Positions 32,801-40,976 are shown, counted from the first letter of the stretch. The stretch: DNA of 64,000 nucleotides from Rhizobium grahamii (GCF_009498215.1 NZ_CP043498.1:3381001-3445000), one strand, 5' to 3'. The notes: generated by a model from the letters alone, not told the origin. Numbers and translations: made by a program.

Positions 32801-33083
32801 TTTCGTCAAAGTAGCCACTGTCATCGTCCGTTTCGCCGAGCGGGCGGATCACGGGCAGGATCGCCGATCGCCCGCCGAGAAGATCGACGAACTCCGAACG
32901 CAGGACGCGCGCCGCGCGTCTCGTTGGCAGATAGATAGTGACCGTCGACAGCGATAGCGGATCGCCGGGATCATAACGAAAGCGAGGTGTAAGCCGACCG
33001 TCGCAGAGGCTCTCTGCAAGCGTCCTCAGGAAGGGGAGGCCAGCGGGTATGGTCAGGAGTCTTGGTCGGTGATGCTCGACCAT
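29889..33083 (-). CDS. addB: Double-strand break repair protein AddB
   Basis: AddB is the partner of AddA. The 1064-residue protein has the N-terminal region TIYLPTRRAARVLRSEFVDLLGG, the helicase-like middle part with LILGGLNEGSWPGQTSNNPFI, and a C-terminal RecB-type nuclease domain with FSEVGRLRRDPYAIYARRVL and GVADRIDIRGPGAADIIDYKTG. No Walker A motif is seen near the N terminus. The only Cys is residue 27, so the iron-sulfur cluster of the Bacillus protein cannot form. It starts 3 bases after murU and overlaps addA, so it is in the same operon. Confidence 0.93.
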   Translation of the reverse strand: MVEHHRPRLLTIPAGLPFLRTLAESLCDGRLTPRFRYDPGDPLSLSTVTIYLPTRRAARVLRSEFVDLLGGRSAILPVIRPLGETDDDSGYFDESLPATLDLAQPLSNTSRLLELARLILAWRNKLPEIVRSIHSDSPLVAPASPADAIWLARNLAELIDSIETEDKEWSELSDLSANDHALWWQLTAEFLRIASAFWPERLNELGKSSPARHRNAILRAEASRIATMAESGPIIIAGSTGSVPATADLIAAVAGRPEGVIVLPGLDTAMPDRHWEMVAPEASFGRPVDAASRSHSQYGLAQLLKRLGSTRDDVAPLAEPPADLDLRGRILSHSLSPSEATSEWGDFKHALNEGDISRAFADVSLIEAANEREEATAIAIALRLALEQPGTSGESRAALITPDRNLARRVATELSRFGIIADDSAGTPLAATPQGTLLQLLLEATLRPGDPVALVGLLKHPLARFGLEPDLLAQSVAALELIALRGGVAEVDISTLEPLVEQQLADQALEQHVPKWRKALPTDAPDKARDLARRVSAAVEPLASAFVHRRPDGRAMTTAFTLSDWAERTGRALEAVASDRRADLSGLWSDEAGDTLASLLAEIIDTDGQIEADGPQWIDIMAALTAGQAVKPRALLHPRLLILGTLEARLQSVDTLILGGLNEGSWPGQTSNNPFISRTMKTEIGLEPPERRIGQLAHDFEMANGTRHLVYSRALRQGSTPTVGSRWLQRLLAFGGKSLEAELKARGARFIHWANLIDQGDRQAPAQRPSPTPPREMQPKSYSFSEVGRLRRDPYAIYARRVLRLDPVAPFNRDPGAAERGTLYHTIIDRFIREGHMAGTDDAADAMERILNELFDMEQLPPHIDAVWRPRFREVAKAFLNWEAERRPDVRRTLTEVRGGVELETVNIRLSGVADRIDIRGPGAADIIDYKTGFNPSPAQARALLDPQLALEAAALSAGAFREAGSLTPQDLLYVRLRPGTRFQVDTVNNEFSGKGDKAKSAMDLAGDSIDQLIKFVSLLQSGEKGFTSRLIPAQQFEFGGDYDHLARVSEWSTAESDEGGDDE

Positions 33084-33086
33084 CCG

Positions 33087-33818
33087 TCATGCAAACGTCC
33101 GGTATCGCCGGATCGTTTCCTCCGCTTCGCCGATAGCCTCGGGGGTGCCGACCGTAAGCCAATGTCCCTCTAGTACCGTTCCATAGAGGCGACCGCGCGC
33201 GATCGCCTTGTCGAAATAGAGATTGAGGTTGAACGCATCGGCAGGTGCATCGTCGAGAAACGACGTGTGCATGGCGATAGCGCCCGCATAGACGACCGGA
33301 TTTGGTCCCGTCTCTGCAAAGCGCGTCAGTCCGCCGTTCATCGCCATGTTGAAGTCGTTCTTGCCGTTATGCCCGGTGGTGTCTTCGAGCTTCACGCAAA
33401 GCATAGCCATATCCATGTCCTTCACGTTGAAGAATCCGGCTAAGCGTCGCAGGTTGCTTGGCGCATCCGGCCGCTCGCCGATCCAGAACAGGTCGGCATT
33501 GGTCACGAAAACCTCGCCCGGCGGCAGCAGTTTAAGGCCCTTCGCAAGCCCGCCGCCATTGTTCATCAGGCGCTCGCGCTCGTCGGATATGATAATCTCG
33601 AGGCTTTTGTAGGATGCAAGATGGTCGAGCATCTGGTCGGCATGATGGTGGACATTCACAACGACCTTTTCAACGCCGGCTTCGGCAAGCGAGTCGAGCG
33701 AATAGTCGATCATCGCCTTGCCATCGATCTTCACCAACGGCTTCGGTATCGTGTCGGTAATAGGACGCATCCGGGTCCCAAGACCCGCCGCGAGCACCAT
33801 CGCTTGTTTGATCGTCAT
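33087..33818 (-). CDS. murU: Nucleotidyltransferase, probable N-acetylmuramate 1-phosphate uridylyltransferase MurU
   Basis: MurU makes UDP-MurNAc from MurNAc 1-phosphate and UTP in the cell-wall recycling route that bypasses de novo synthesis. The 243-residue protein has the sugar-phosphate nucleotidyltransferase signature LAAGLGTRMRPITDTIPKPLVKI, FVTNADLFW for the metal Asp, and the C-terminal GHWLTVGTPEAI. Other members act on mannose 1-phosphate or glucose 1-phosphate. The case for MurU rests on the upstream AmgK-like kinase, 12 bases away. addB starts 3 bases after its stop. Confidence 0.82.
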   Translation of the reverse strand: MTIKQAMVLAAGLGTRMRPITDTIPKPLVKIDGKAMIDYSLDSLAEAGVEKVVVNVHHHADQMLDHLASYKSLEIIISDERERLMNNGGGLAKGLKLLPPGEVFVTNADLFWIGERPDAPSNLRRLAGFFNVKDMDMAMLCVKLEDTTGHNGKNDFNMAMNGGLTRFAETGPNPVVYAGAIAMHTSFLDDAPADAFNLNLYFDKAIARGRLYGTVLEGHWLTVGTPEAIGEAEETIRRYRTFA

Positions 33819-33830
33819 TCTATCAGGAAC

Positions 33831-35348
33831 TCATGATTCGCTTGGTATTATTCCAGCCCTTACGAACCAATCGCGCAAGGGGGCAAGCGTTTCATGCTGA
33901 AAGGCGGTGTGGAGATAGCCGAGCGTGCGCGGCATGTGTTTCATGTAGCCGGGCTTTCCGTCCCGCTGCATCAGCCGCACCCAGAGACCGGCAAGCTTGC
34001 AGTTTCGTTGGGCGGACATGATCGCCCAGCTCTTCAGGAAGGCGGCTTCATCGAAATTTCCCTGTGCGCGGCGAAGCGACAGATAATCGTCCATCAGCGT
34101 GCGAAACAAAGCCGGCTCGATCGTCACACGCGCATCCTGGGCGATCGAGGCAAGATCATAGGCCGTCGGCCCAATCATCGCGTCCTGAAAGTCGATTATG
34201 CCGACGCGATCGATGCCGTTCTTATCCTCGCGCCAAATGATGTTGGGCGAGTGAAAGTCGCGAAGAAGGATGTTCTTTTCCGCCGACTGAAGCTGGTCGA
34301 TCAGGTCGTCCCATATCGCAAGATATTCGTCGCGCTCGGCATCGGTTGCCTTTGCACCATCCCGCTTCCAGGGGATGTGCCAGTCCAGAACCAGCCGCAC
34401 TTCCATCTTCATTGCCGTCCGATCGAAGTCAGGAATGTGGTGGACGTGCGTATCGGTGACCGGAATGTCTTGCGGGATCTGCATCGAATGCAGGTGTGCA
34501 AGGCAGGCAACGCTTGCCTGATAGCGTTCCGCGATCGGATTGCCGTCCGCGTCGAGAACGCCGTCCGTGCCGAGGTCCTCGATCAATAATATACCCTGAT
34601 CGTAGTCGACCTTGTAGATCTCAGGCGCTGCAAATCCATGGTCACGCAAGGCTTCCGCAATCGCGACGAACGGGTAGGCGTCCTCTGCGATATGAGCGAC
34701 CTTGGGGTAGGGTTTGCCGTCAAGGACAGGTGGTCCCTCGGGCAGGGGAGGCCAGTCCATCAGGATGCGGCGCGATCCATCCGGCATATAGATCGCCTCA
34801 TAAGCACGGAGCGACGCATCCCCGGTCAGAAACCGGCGCTCGACATTCGGCAGACCTGCCTCGTCCAGGAACTGCCGGATGGCAAGAACGCGCCGGATCC
34901 GGGCCGCTTGCTTCGGCGGTGCCGAAACTTCCGCGCGCCGTCCCGCGCCTTCATGCGTCAGCCTGAGCGAGATCCGATCGGACGGCAGCTCGCCTGCTGC
35001 CATTTCCGGCCACTCCACGATGCAGATACCGTTCTGCAGCGCTTCGTCGAAACCGAGTTCATCGAGCTCAGTCGGGTCGGCAAGGCGGTAGAGATCGAAA
35101 TGCGAAATCGGAATTCGAAGGTCGTAGGTTTGGACCAGCGTAAATGTCGGGCTGGGCACCTCAAGATCGGGGTCATCGGCGATCGCGCGTAGCAGCGCGC
35201 GGGCAAGCGACGACTTCCCCGCGCCAAGATCACCTGTCAGCGCCAGGCAGTCACCCACCTTCAGAGCGAGTGCCAGATCCTCGCCGAACCGTCTGGTCGC
35301 CTGTTCATCTTCGAGAAAGAGCGAGAGAGCCGCGTCGCTTGCTGTCAT
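33831..35348 (-). CDS. tsaE-amgK: Fusion of TsaE (tRNA t6A ATPase) with an AmgK-like cell-wall sugar kinase
   Basis: This 505-residue protein joins two unrelated enzymes. Residues 1 to about 150 are TsaE, the ATPase needed with TsaB/TsaD for t6A tRNA modification: Walker A GDLGAGKS at 39-46, then VPSPTFTLVQTY and HFDLYRLAD. Residues about 155-505 are an aminoglycoside-phosphotransferase-like kinase of the AmgK type, with LRDFHSPNIIW (catalytic Asp about 364) and IIDFQDAMIGPTAYDLAS. AmgK phosphorylates the anomeric carbon of MurNAc/GlcNAc, feeding MurU, which is the next gene. The start overlaps the divL stop by 4 bases (ATGA). Substrate is inferred from context. Confidence 0.88.
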   Translation of the reverse strand: MTASDAALSLFLEDEQATRRFGEDLALALKVGDCLALTGDLGAGKSSLARALLRAIADDPDLEVPSPTFTLVQTYDLRIPISHFDLYRLADPTELDELGFDEALQNGICIVEWPEMAAGELPSDRISLRLTHEGAGRRAEVSAPPKQAARIRRVLAIRQFLDEAGLPNVERRFLTGDASLRAYEAIYMPDGSRRILMDWPPLPEGPPVLDGKPYPKVAHIAEDAYPFVAIAEALRDHGFAAPEIYKVDYDQGILLIEDLGTDGVLDADGNPIAERYQASVACLAHLHSMQIPQDIPVTDTHVHHIPDFDRTAMKMEVRLVLDWHIPWKRDGAKATDAERDEYLAIWDDLIDQLQSAEKNILLRDFHSPNIIWREDKNGIDRVGIIDFQDAMIGPTAYDLASIAQDARVTIEPALFRTLMDDYLSLRRAQGNFDEAAFLKSWAIMSAQRNCKLAGLWVRLMQRDGKPGYMKHMPRTLGYLHTAFQHETLAPLRDWFVRAGIIPSES

Positions 35349-37906
35349 TCTGCTGCGACGGAAGAGGGCAGGTGGGCGGATGGTATGCGGCAGACAACGG
35401 TCGTTCCACGCCCGGTCTGGCTATCGATCGAAACCTGCCCGTGATGCAGCTTGACGAAGCTCTCGACGATGGAAAGGCCAAGGCCTGCTCCACCACGCTT
35501 GCCGCTCTTGGCGCCAGTGGCGAAGCGATCGAAGACGTTGGCGATCATGTCCTGCGAAATGCCGGGGCCGCTGTCGCTGACCGAGAACACGAAGTCTGTG
35601 CCTTCGCGCTGGCACCTGAGCGCGATTGCCGAGCCCTCGGGCGAGAAATTGGCGGCATTCGATAGAAGCTTGACCAGAATCTGCTTCAGGCGTTGCGGAT
35701 CCGCGATCATCGAACCGAGATGGGCCGGCGACGTGATTTCGAGCGTGACGCCGCTCTCCTGAAGCCGGTCGGCAATCTGAATCGAGACGTCATCGAGCAG
35801 ATCACCGAGATCGATCTCGGTGTAGTTCAAATGCATGATGCCGGCGTCGACCGTGGCAAGATCGAGAATGTCGTTCACCAGTGTCAGAAGCACGGACGAC
35901 GATGTCGAAATATGGTCGATATACTCAGCCTGTCGCTCGTTCAGAGTGCCCAAGCCCGGCGTGCGCAGAAGGTCGGTGAAGCCGATGATGTTGGTCAGTG
36001 GCGAACGCAGTTCATACGAAACGTGCTGCACGAAATCGTTTTTCAGTTCGTCAGCGCGCCGCAGCGCTTCGTTCTTTTCCGTCAATGCCCGTTCGGCGCG
36101 AACGCTGTCGGTCATGTTGACGAAGGTCAGCATGGTCTGTGCGTTCGGAAGCGGAATGACGGCGTAGTCGAGCACGAGGCCGGAGAACAGCTCAAGCGTT
36201 CCCTGGCTCGAACGGCGTTCGTCTTCGAAGCTCGTAATCAGTTCGGCAAAAGTCTTCCAGCCATCGGGCCGGTCGTATGACGGAGCGCAGGCTTCCCCGA
36301 GCGTGCGGATATGCGTGCCGGGCTTGGATTCTGCTTCGGTAATGCCCCACAGCGCACGGAAGGCCGGGTTCGAAAGACGAATGCGACCATCGGCACCGAA
36401 GACCGCCACACCTTCGGAAAGATGATCGATCGTTTCGCCCTGCACCTTGAGGAGCGTGTTGTAGCGGGTTTCCAGATCGACCTGTTCGGTCAGATTCTCG
36501 AACACCCAGGTCGCGCCGCCCTGCGGGTGCGCTGTTGCGAAGACGCGCAATGTCTGGCCGTTCGGCAAATGCCAGAGATCGGACTGCGTATCGAGAGCGC
36601 GATAGACCGAAAGAGCGTTCTCTTTCCAGGACTTCCAGTTCAACTGGTCCGGCAGCTTCTTCGCCGCGCGCAGCCGTTCCAGCAGTTCGGCGTTGTCGGG
36701 CTTGCTTTCGAGGAAAGCAATATCGAGCTGCCAGAGAGAAACAAAAGCCTGGTTGTAGAACTGCAGCCGCCGATCACCGTCGAAGATCGCGACGGGCGTC
36801 GCCAGATGATCGAGCGTTTCGGCGTGGCTCTTCAGCGTGCGCTCAAGCTCCGCGCGGACGGTCTCGATGCCGGAGACATCGACCGCGATGCCGGCCGAGC
36901 CGCTGGGGATCTTGACGTCGACGACATCGAAGAACGTCCTGTTGCCGTTAACAACAGTCGAAATCTTTTCGTGGAACGGTGATTCCGGCGTCGCGCTGGC
37001 ACGAATGCGCTCGCGCGCCACCGTGGTCAGGAACTCCCGGCCTTCATCCACCGCCTGCTCGGGCGATACCGCATCGACAGCTTCGCCATAGGCCTGGTTG
37101 ACCCAGGTCAGCCGGCCGTCCGGGTCGCGCTGCCAGGCAGGCAGATCGATGGAATCGAGAAGATTCTGAAACGCCGAAATGGAGGTTAGCAGGCGATCAC
37201 GCTCAATCTTGATTTCGGCAAGCTCCGCCCGGAGGTTGTTCAGGGCGACAAAGCGGATGAAAGCCCGTCCGCCTGACACCCGACCTTGGGCTTCCAGAAT
37301 CTCGTCACGCTGCGTTTCCACCACCATGTCGAAGCTATGCGCCGAGCCACGCAGGCGGTCGATCGCATGCTCGAGTTCCGATGCGGAACGCGGCTTCAGC
37401 CAGAGACCAAATGCTAGAAACTCGTTGTCTTGAGGTGCGCCGGTTTCCGGCGGCAACTGGCCGAGAAGTTCAGGCCGCTCGTCACCGTCCCAAATCACGA
37501 TGCGACGGTTCTTGTCCGCGATCAGCGCCTGGTACTGGGAGATGCGCTGCTGTGCATCCGACAAGGCGGAGCGCATTTCGCGGCTTTCCGTTTCAAGGTT
37601 ACCGCGTTGGCGAACGACCCAGAGAGTCGACAAAAGAGCCGCGGAAATGACGCCGATAACGACCGAAAGACCGGCAACCTGCGATGAGGTGAAAAGATGC
37701 GCTGCGGCGTCTGCGTCGATCTGTGCGAGAACAGGCGTGGCTACCGAAGCCATGGCTGTACCGGCGGCAAAAATCCGGGTCACCCGCGATAATATGCCCG
37801 CCTTCGAGGCGCCAACAGTTTTCAATCGGCCCGACTGAAGCGAGCGGGGATCAGCGTATGCGCCGTCCTCCGCCTGTTCTGTCAGGCTGTGCATCATTTC
37901 AGACAT
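35345..37906 (-). CDS. divL: DivL-type cell-cycle pseudo-histidine kinase
   Basis: DivL links DivK to CckA and so controls the master regulator CtrA in alphaproteobacteria. The 853-residue protein has two hydrophobic N-terminal segments (about 48-62 and 77-98), several PAS regions (about 245-345, 360-475, 490-600), a dimerisation helix and an ATPase domain ending in GGAGLGLSIVESF. In the H box the usual His is replaced by Tyr631 (HVSYELRSPL), the known DivL hallmark. It is the first gene of the leftward divL-tsaE/amgK-murU-addB-addA run. Confidence 0.92.
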   Translation of the reverse strand: MSEMMHSLTEQAEDGAYADPRSLQSGRLKTVGASKAGILSRVTRIFAAGTAMASVATPVLAQIDADAAAHLFTSSQVAGLSVVIGVISAALLSTLWVVRQRGNLETESREMRSALSDAQQRISQYQALIADKNRRIVIWDGDERPELLGQLPPETGAPQDNEFLAFGLWLKPRSASELEHAIDRLRGSAHSFDMVVETQRDEILEAQGRVSGGRAFIRFVALNNLRAELAEIKIERDRLLTSISAFQNLLDSIDLPAWQRDPDGRLTWVNQAYGEAVDAVSPEQAVDEGREFLTTVARERIRASATPESPFHEKISTVVNGNRTFFDVVDVKIPSGSAGIAVDVSGIETVRAELERTLKSHAETLDHLATPVAIFDGDRRLQFYNQAFVSLWQLDIAFLESKPDNAELLERLRAAKKLPDQLNWKSWKENALSVYRALDTQSDLWHLPNGQTLRVFATAHPQGGATWVFENLTEQVDLETRYNTLLKVQGETIDHLSEGVAVFGADGRIRLSNPAFRALWGITEAESKPGTHIRTLGEACAPSYDRPDGWKTFAELITSFEDERRSSQGTLELFSGLVLDYAVIPLPNAQTMLTFVNMTDSVRAERALTEKNEALRRADELKNDFVQHVSYELRSPLTNIIGFTDLLRTPGLGTLNERQAEYIDHISTSSSVLLTLVNDILDLATVDAGIMHLNYTEIDLGDLLDDVSIQIADRLQESGVTLEITSPAHLGSMIADPQRLKQILVKLLSNAANFSPEGSAIALRCQREGTDFVFSVSDSGPGISQDMIANVFDRFATGAKSGKRGGAGLGLSIVESFVKLHHGQVSIDSQTGRGTTVVCRIPSAHLPSSVAAE

Positions 37907-38043
37907 GCCCGGTATGTCTCCGTCCTTTAATGTGCCGCATCACGACAAGACATCCCATTTTCGAAGCAAACGGACGCGTCCGGGGCCACGAATCGAGTGT
38001 TAAAACAATACTTCGGAAGGGAATCGGCGGAAAGGTGTGTGCT

Positions 38044-38083
38044 AAAAAATAAGAGCGCTCCATTTGTCAATGAGGCGCTCTCT
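38044..38083 (-). terminator. Rho-independent terminator after ahcY
   Basis: On the minus strand AGAGCGCC and GGAGCGCTCT arms form a stem around CATTGACAAA, followed by TATTTTTT. It lies about 30 bases past the ahcY stop. Confidence 0.82.
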
Positions 38084-38109
38084 AGATGTTGTGGATATCG
38101 ATCCGGGGA

Positions 38110-39510
38110 TCAATATCTGTAGTGGTCAGACTTGAACGGGCCCTGCGGCGTCACGCCGATATAGGATGCCTGCTCCTCAGAAAGCTGCGTCAGCTTTACG
38201 CCGAGCTTCTCGAGATGGAGGCGCGCGACCTTCTCGTCGAGGTGCTTCGGCAGGATGTAGACCTGGTTTTGGTACTGGCCGGGCTTGGTGAAGAGCTCGA
38301 TCTGCGCCAGCGTCTGGTTCGTGAACGAAGCAGACATCACGAAGGACGGATGGCCCGTTGCGTTGCCGAGGTTCAGCAGGCGGCCTTCCGAGAGCAGGAT
38401 GATGCGGTTGCCCTTCGGGAACTCGATCAGGTCGACCTGCGGCTTGATGTTGGTCCACTTCAGGTTACGTAGGGCAGCGACTTCGATTTCGTTGTCGAAG
38501 TGGCCAATGTTGCCGACGATCGCCATGTCCTTCATCGCGCGCATGTGGTCGATGCGGATGACGTCCTTGTTGCCGGTCGTGGTGATAAATATGTCGGCGG
38601 AAGACACGACGTCTTCGAGCGTGACGACTTCGAAGCCGTCCATGGCTGCCTGCAGCGCGCAGATCGGATCGACTTCCGTAACCTTGACGCGGGCGCCGGC
38701 GCCCTGAAGCGAGGCAGCTGAGCCCTTGCCGACGTCGCCGTAACCGCAGACGACGGCAACCTTGCCCGCCATCATCACGTCGGTACCGCGGCGGATGCCG
38801 TCAACCAGCGATTCCTTGCAGCCGTACTTGTTGTCGAACTTCGACTTGGTGACCGAGTCGTTGACGTTGATCGCCGGGAAGGGAAGCAAGCCCTTCTGGC
38901 TGAGCTGGTAGAGACGGTTCACGCCTGTGGTGGTTTCTTCGGTCACGCCCTTGATCGCGTCACGCTGCTTGGTGAACCAGCCGGGCGTTGCCGCGAGGCG
39001 CTTCTTGATCTGTGCGAAGAGGATTTCTTCTTCTTCCGAATGCGGGTTCGACAGCACGTCTTCGCCAGCTTCGGCGCGGGCGCCGAGCAGGATGTACATG
39101 GTGGCGTCGCCGCCATCGTCGAGGATCATGTTGGAGAAGCCGCCATCGGCCCACTGGAAGATCTTGTCGGTGTAGACCCAGTAGTCATGCAGCGACTCGC
39201 CCTTGATGGCGAAAACCGGAACGCCGGAAGCGGCGATCGCGGCAGCGGCATGGTCCTGTGTAGAGAAGATGTTGCACGATGCCCAACGGACTTCAGCGCC
39301 GAGTGCGACCAGCGTCTCGATGAGAACGGCCGTCTGGATCGTCATGTGCAGCGAGCCGGTGATGCGCGCGCCCTTGAGAGGCTTCGACGCGCCGAATTCT
39401 TCACGGCAGGACATCAGGCCCGGCATTTCGGTTTCAGCGATCGTGATTTCCTTGCGACCGAAGTCCGCGAGGCCGATATCGGCGACGACGTAATCTTTTT
39501 CAGTGCTCAT
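38110..39510 (-). CDS. ahcY: S-adenosylhomocysteine hydrolase (adenosylhomocysteinase)
   Basis: AhcY splits S-adenosylhomocysteine to homocysteine and adenosine, completing the methyl cycle. The 466-residue protein has the NAD-binding [22 protein letters not shown], the catalytic region with [14 protein letters not shown], and the C-terminal FKSDHYRY. The length includes the insert seen in bacterial and plant enzymes. A perfect 9-base inverted repeat at 39637-39656, 127 bases upstream of the start, looks like an operator. A terminator follows. It is separated from the upstream ptsH gene by 168 bases. Confidence 0.98.
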   Translation of the reverse strand: MSTEKDYVVADIGLADFGRKEITIAETEMPGLMSCREEFGASKPLKGARITGSLHMTIQTAVLIETLVALGAEVRWASCNIFSTQDHAAAAIAASGVPVFAIKGESLHDYWVYTDKIFQWADGGFSNMILDDGGDATMYILLGARAEAGEDVLSNPHSEEEEILFAQIKKRLAATPGWFTKQRDAIKGVTEETTTGVNRLYQLSQKGLLPFPAINVNDSVTKSKFDNKYGCKESLVDGIRRGTDVMMAGKVAVVCGYGDVGKGSAASLQGAGARVKVTEVDPICALQAAMDGFEVVTLEDVVSSADIFITTTGNKDVIRIDHMRAMKDMAIVGNIGHFDNEIEVAALRNLKWTNIKPQVDLIEFPKGNRIILLSEGRLLNLGNATGHPSFVMSASFTNQTLAQIELFTKPGQYQNQVYILPKHLDEKVARLHLEKLGVKLTQLSEEQASYIGVTPQGPFKSDHYRY

Positions 39511-39636
39511 TGGGTTTTCTCCAGGCTGAAAAGCGGCTCAAAATTCAAAGGCGCACAAAGGGCGCGGCATGCGTCCACGCAGTCTGCGCGGCGATGAAAG
39601 GCCGTTTAGCAGGCTTCTGCGGTGAAGGCAATAATG

Positions 39637-39656
39637 ATATAAAGAAGTCTTTATAT
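39637..39656. promoter_or_regulatory. Probable operator palindrome upstream of ahcY
   Basis: ATATAAAGA and TCTTTATAT are perfect 9-base inverted arms with an AG spacer, in A+T-rich DNA between ptsH and ahcY. Neither a T-run nor a coding role explains it. ArsR-type regulators such as SahR control ahcY in other proteobacteria; their binding here is a guess from position and symmetry. Confidence 0.6.
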
Positions 39657-39678
39657 GTTTATATGAGCCGTCAGGCTC

Positions 39679-39954
39679 TTACATTTCCTCGCCGAAGCGA
39701 TTTTGGATCAGCTCATCGAGAGCATCCAGGGCCTGTGCGGCCTGATTGCCGCTGGCGGAAATGAGAACGCTGGAACCGGGGCTTGCCGCCAGCATCATCA
39801 ATCCCATGATTGAGGTTCCCCCGACCGTCATTCCGTCTTTCGAAACGGTGATGGCAGCATCGAAATTCTCGACCAGCTGAACGAACTTCGCAGAGGCGCG
39901 TGCGTGCAGGCCGCGCTTGTTGATGATCAGTATTTCTCGGGAGAGTGCAGTCAT
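39679..39954 (-). CDS. ptsH: Phosphocarrier protein HPr (nitrogen-type PTS)
   Basis: HPr carries phosphate from EI-Ntr (PtsP) to EIIA proteins. The 91-residue protein has the active site NKRGLHARASAKFVQL with His17, and the regulatory serine region GGTSIMGLMML with Ser48, the site HprK would act on. The ATG at 39954 gives the family start MTALSREILI; 39 codons of open frame upstream overlap manX and are not real. It follows manX by 16 bases and is in the chvG-hprK-manX-ptsH group. Confidence 0.95.
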   Translation of the reverse strand: MTALSREILIINKRGLHARASAKFVQLVENFDAAITVSKDGMTVGGTSIMGLMMLAASPGSSVLISASGNQAAQALDALDELIQNRFGEEM

Positions 39955-39970
39955 GGGCGCAGTGTGCTCA

Positions 39971-40372
39971 CTATTTGCCGCTGAGAACGCGGCTCGCGAC
40001 ATTGATGTATTTCCGTCCGGCTTCGGAAGCCTCGACGAGCGCCTTTTCCATGTTGTTTTCGCCGCGCACACCGGCGAGCTTGATCAGCATTGGCAGGTTC
40101 ATACCGGCAATCACTTCCGTGTGGCCGCTGCTCATGACAGAGATTGCGAGGTTGGAGGGAGTGCCACCGAACATGTCTGTCAGAATGACGACACCATGGC
40201 CGTCGTCGGCACGGGACACTGCTTCCAGAATATCTTGTCGCCTTTGGTCCATGTCGTCTTCGGGACCGATACAGACCGTTTCGATGAATTTCTGAGGACC
40301 GACGACGTGTTCGACCGCATGACGAAACTCTTCAGCCAGCTTGCCATGAGTGACAAGCACAAGTCCGATCAT
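39971..40372 (-). CDS. manX: PTS EIIA component, mannose-family (regulatory)
   Basis: The 133-residue protein has the EIIA-Man pattern MIGLVLVTHGKLAEEF with the phospho-accepting His9, and VVILTDMFGGTPSNLA. No EIIB or EIIC transporter genes are nearby, so it is probably a regulatory end point of the phosphorelay rather than part of a sugar transporter, as in other rhizobia. The start is the ATG at 40372; the open frame extends further upstream without meaning. The upstream gap to hprK is 152 bases. Confidence 0.93.
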   Translation of the reverse strand: MIGLVLVTHGKLAEEFRHAVEHVVGPQKFIETVCIGPEDDMDQRRQDILEAVSRADDGHGVVILTDMFGGTPSNLAISVMSSGHTEVIAGMNLPMLIKLAGVRGENNMEKALVEASEAGRKYINVASRVLSGK

Positions 40373-40524
40373 GATATTACTGCTCCTAGTGGCGTATGCA
40401 AACGATGGGCCCAATATCGCAACGCAGCAATCGCGTCCACCGTGGGGCACATCTTGGCGATGAAAAGCGGAAGTGCAAGACAAAAATACGACTTTATTGC
40501 TTGGATTTGCCGTTTTCGCAGGCA

Positions 40525-40976
40525 CTATCGGCCGATTTCGGGCACCTTTGCCATCAGGATAGCCAGCGGCAGAGGTACGTTCGGCAACAACCTGATGGCC
40601 GGCAGATCGATGCCGTCTGAAAGCTGCGTAGACTCGTTGTCGGGGGCAGACGATGCTTGCCCGTGGGGCTGCCTGGAAGCACCGCATAGTGCATGGCGGC
40701 CTGAACTGCAAAGGGAACGCGAACAATGCCTGTGCCGCGTAATTCGATCATGCCCTGGATCGACGGCGGGCATTCAGCGATCACTGCGCCATCCTGTTTC
40801 GAGATGAACACCTGATCGTCGGCGACGAGAAGGGCAGGGATGCCGACCCGCTGCGCCTCGGTGATGCAGGTGAAGGCCAGCATCGACTTGCCCCAGCCGG
40901 AAGGTCCCGTGAACAGAATGCCCGTTTTGCCGATGACGATGGCCGTTGCGTGGATATTCGTGCGCGGATCCGTCAT
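40525..40976 (-). pseudogene. hprK: HPr kinase/phosphorylase HprK, short form, with a frameshift
   Basis: HprK phosphorylates HPr on serine. This rhizobial short form lacks the N-terminal domain of Gram-positive HprK. Walker A GPSGWGKS is at 24-31, followed by LLVADDQVF and MIELRGTGIV. After Pro112 the frame breaks: a run of five C on the minus strand (40642-40646) has one base too few. In the given frame the protein ends at 40554 with an unrelated tail. The other frame carries a plausible HprK end (DNESTQLSDGIDLPAIRL) to 40525. One added base would restore about 150 residues. It may be a sequencing error. The start overlaps the chvG stop by 4 bases. Confidence 0.8.
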
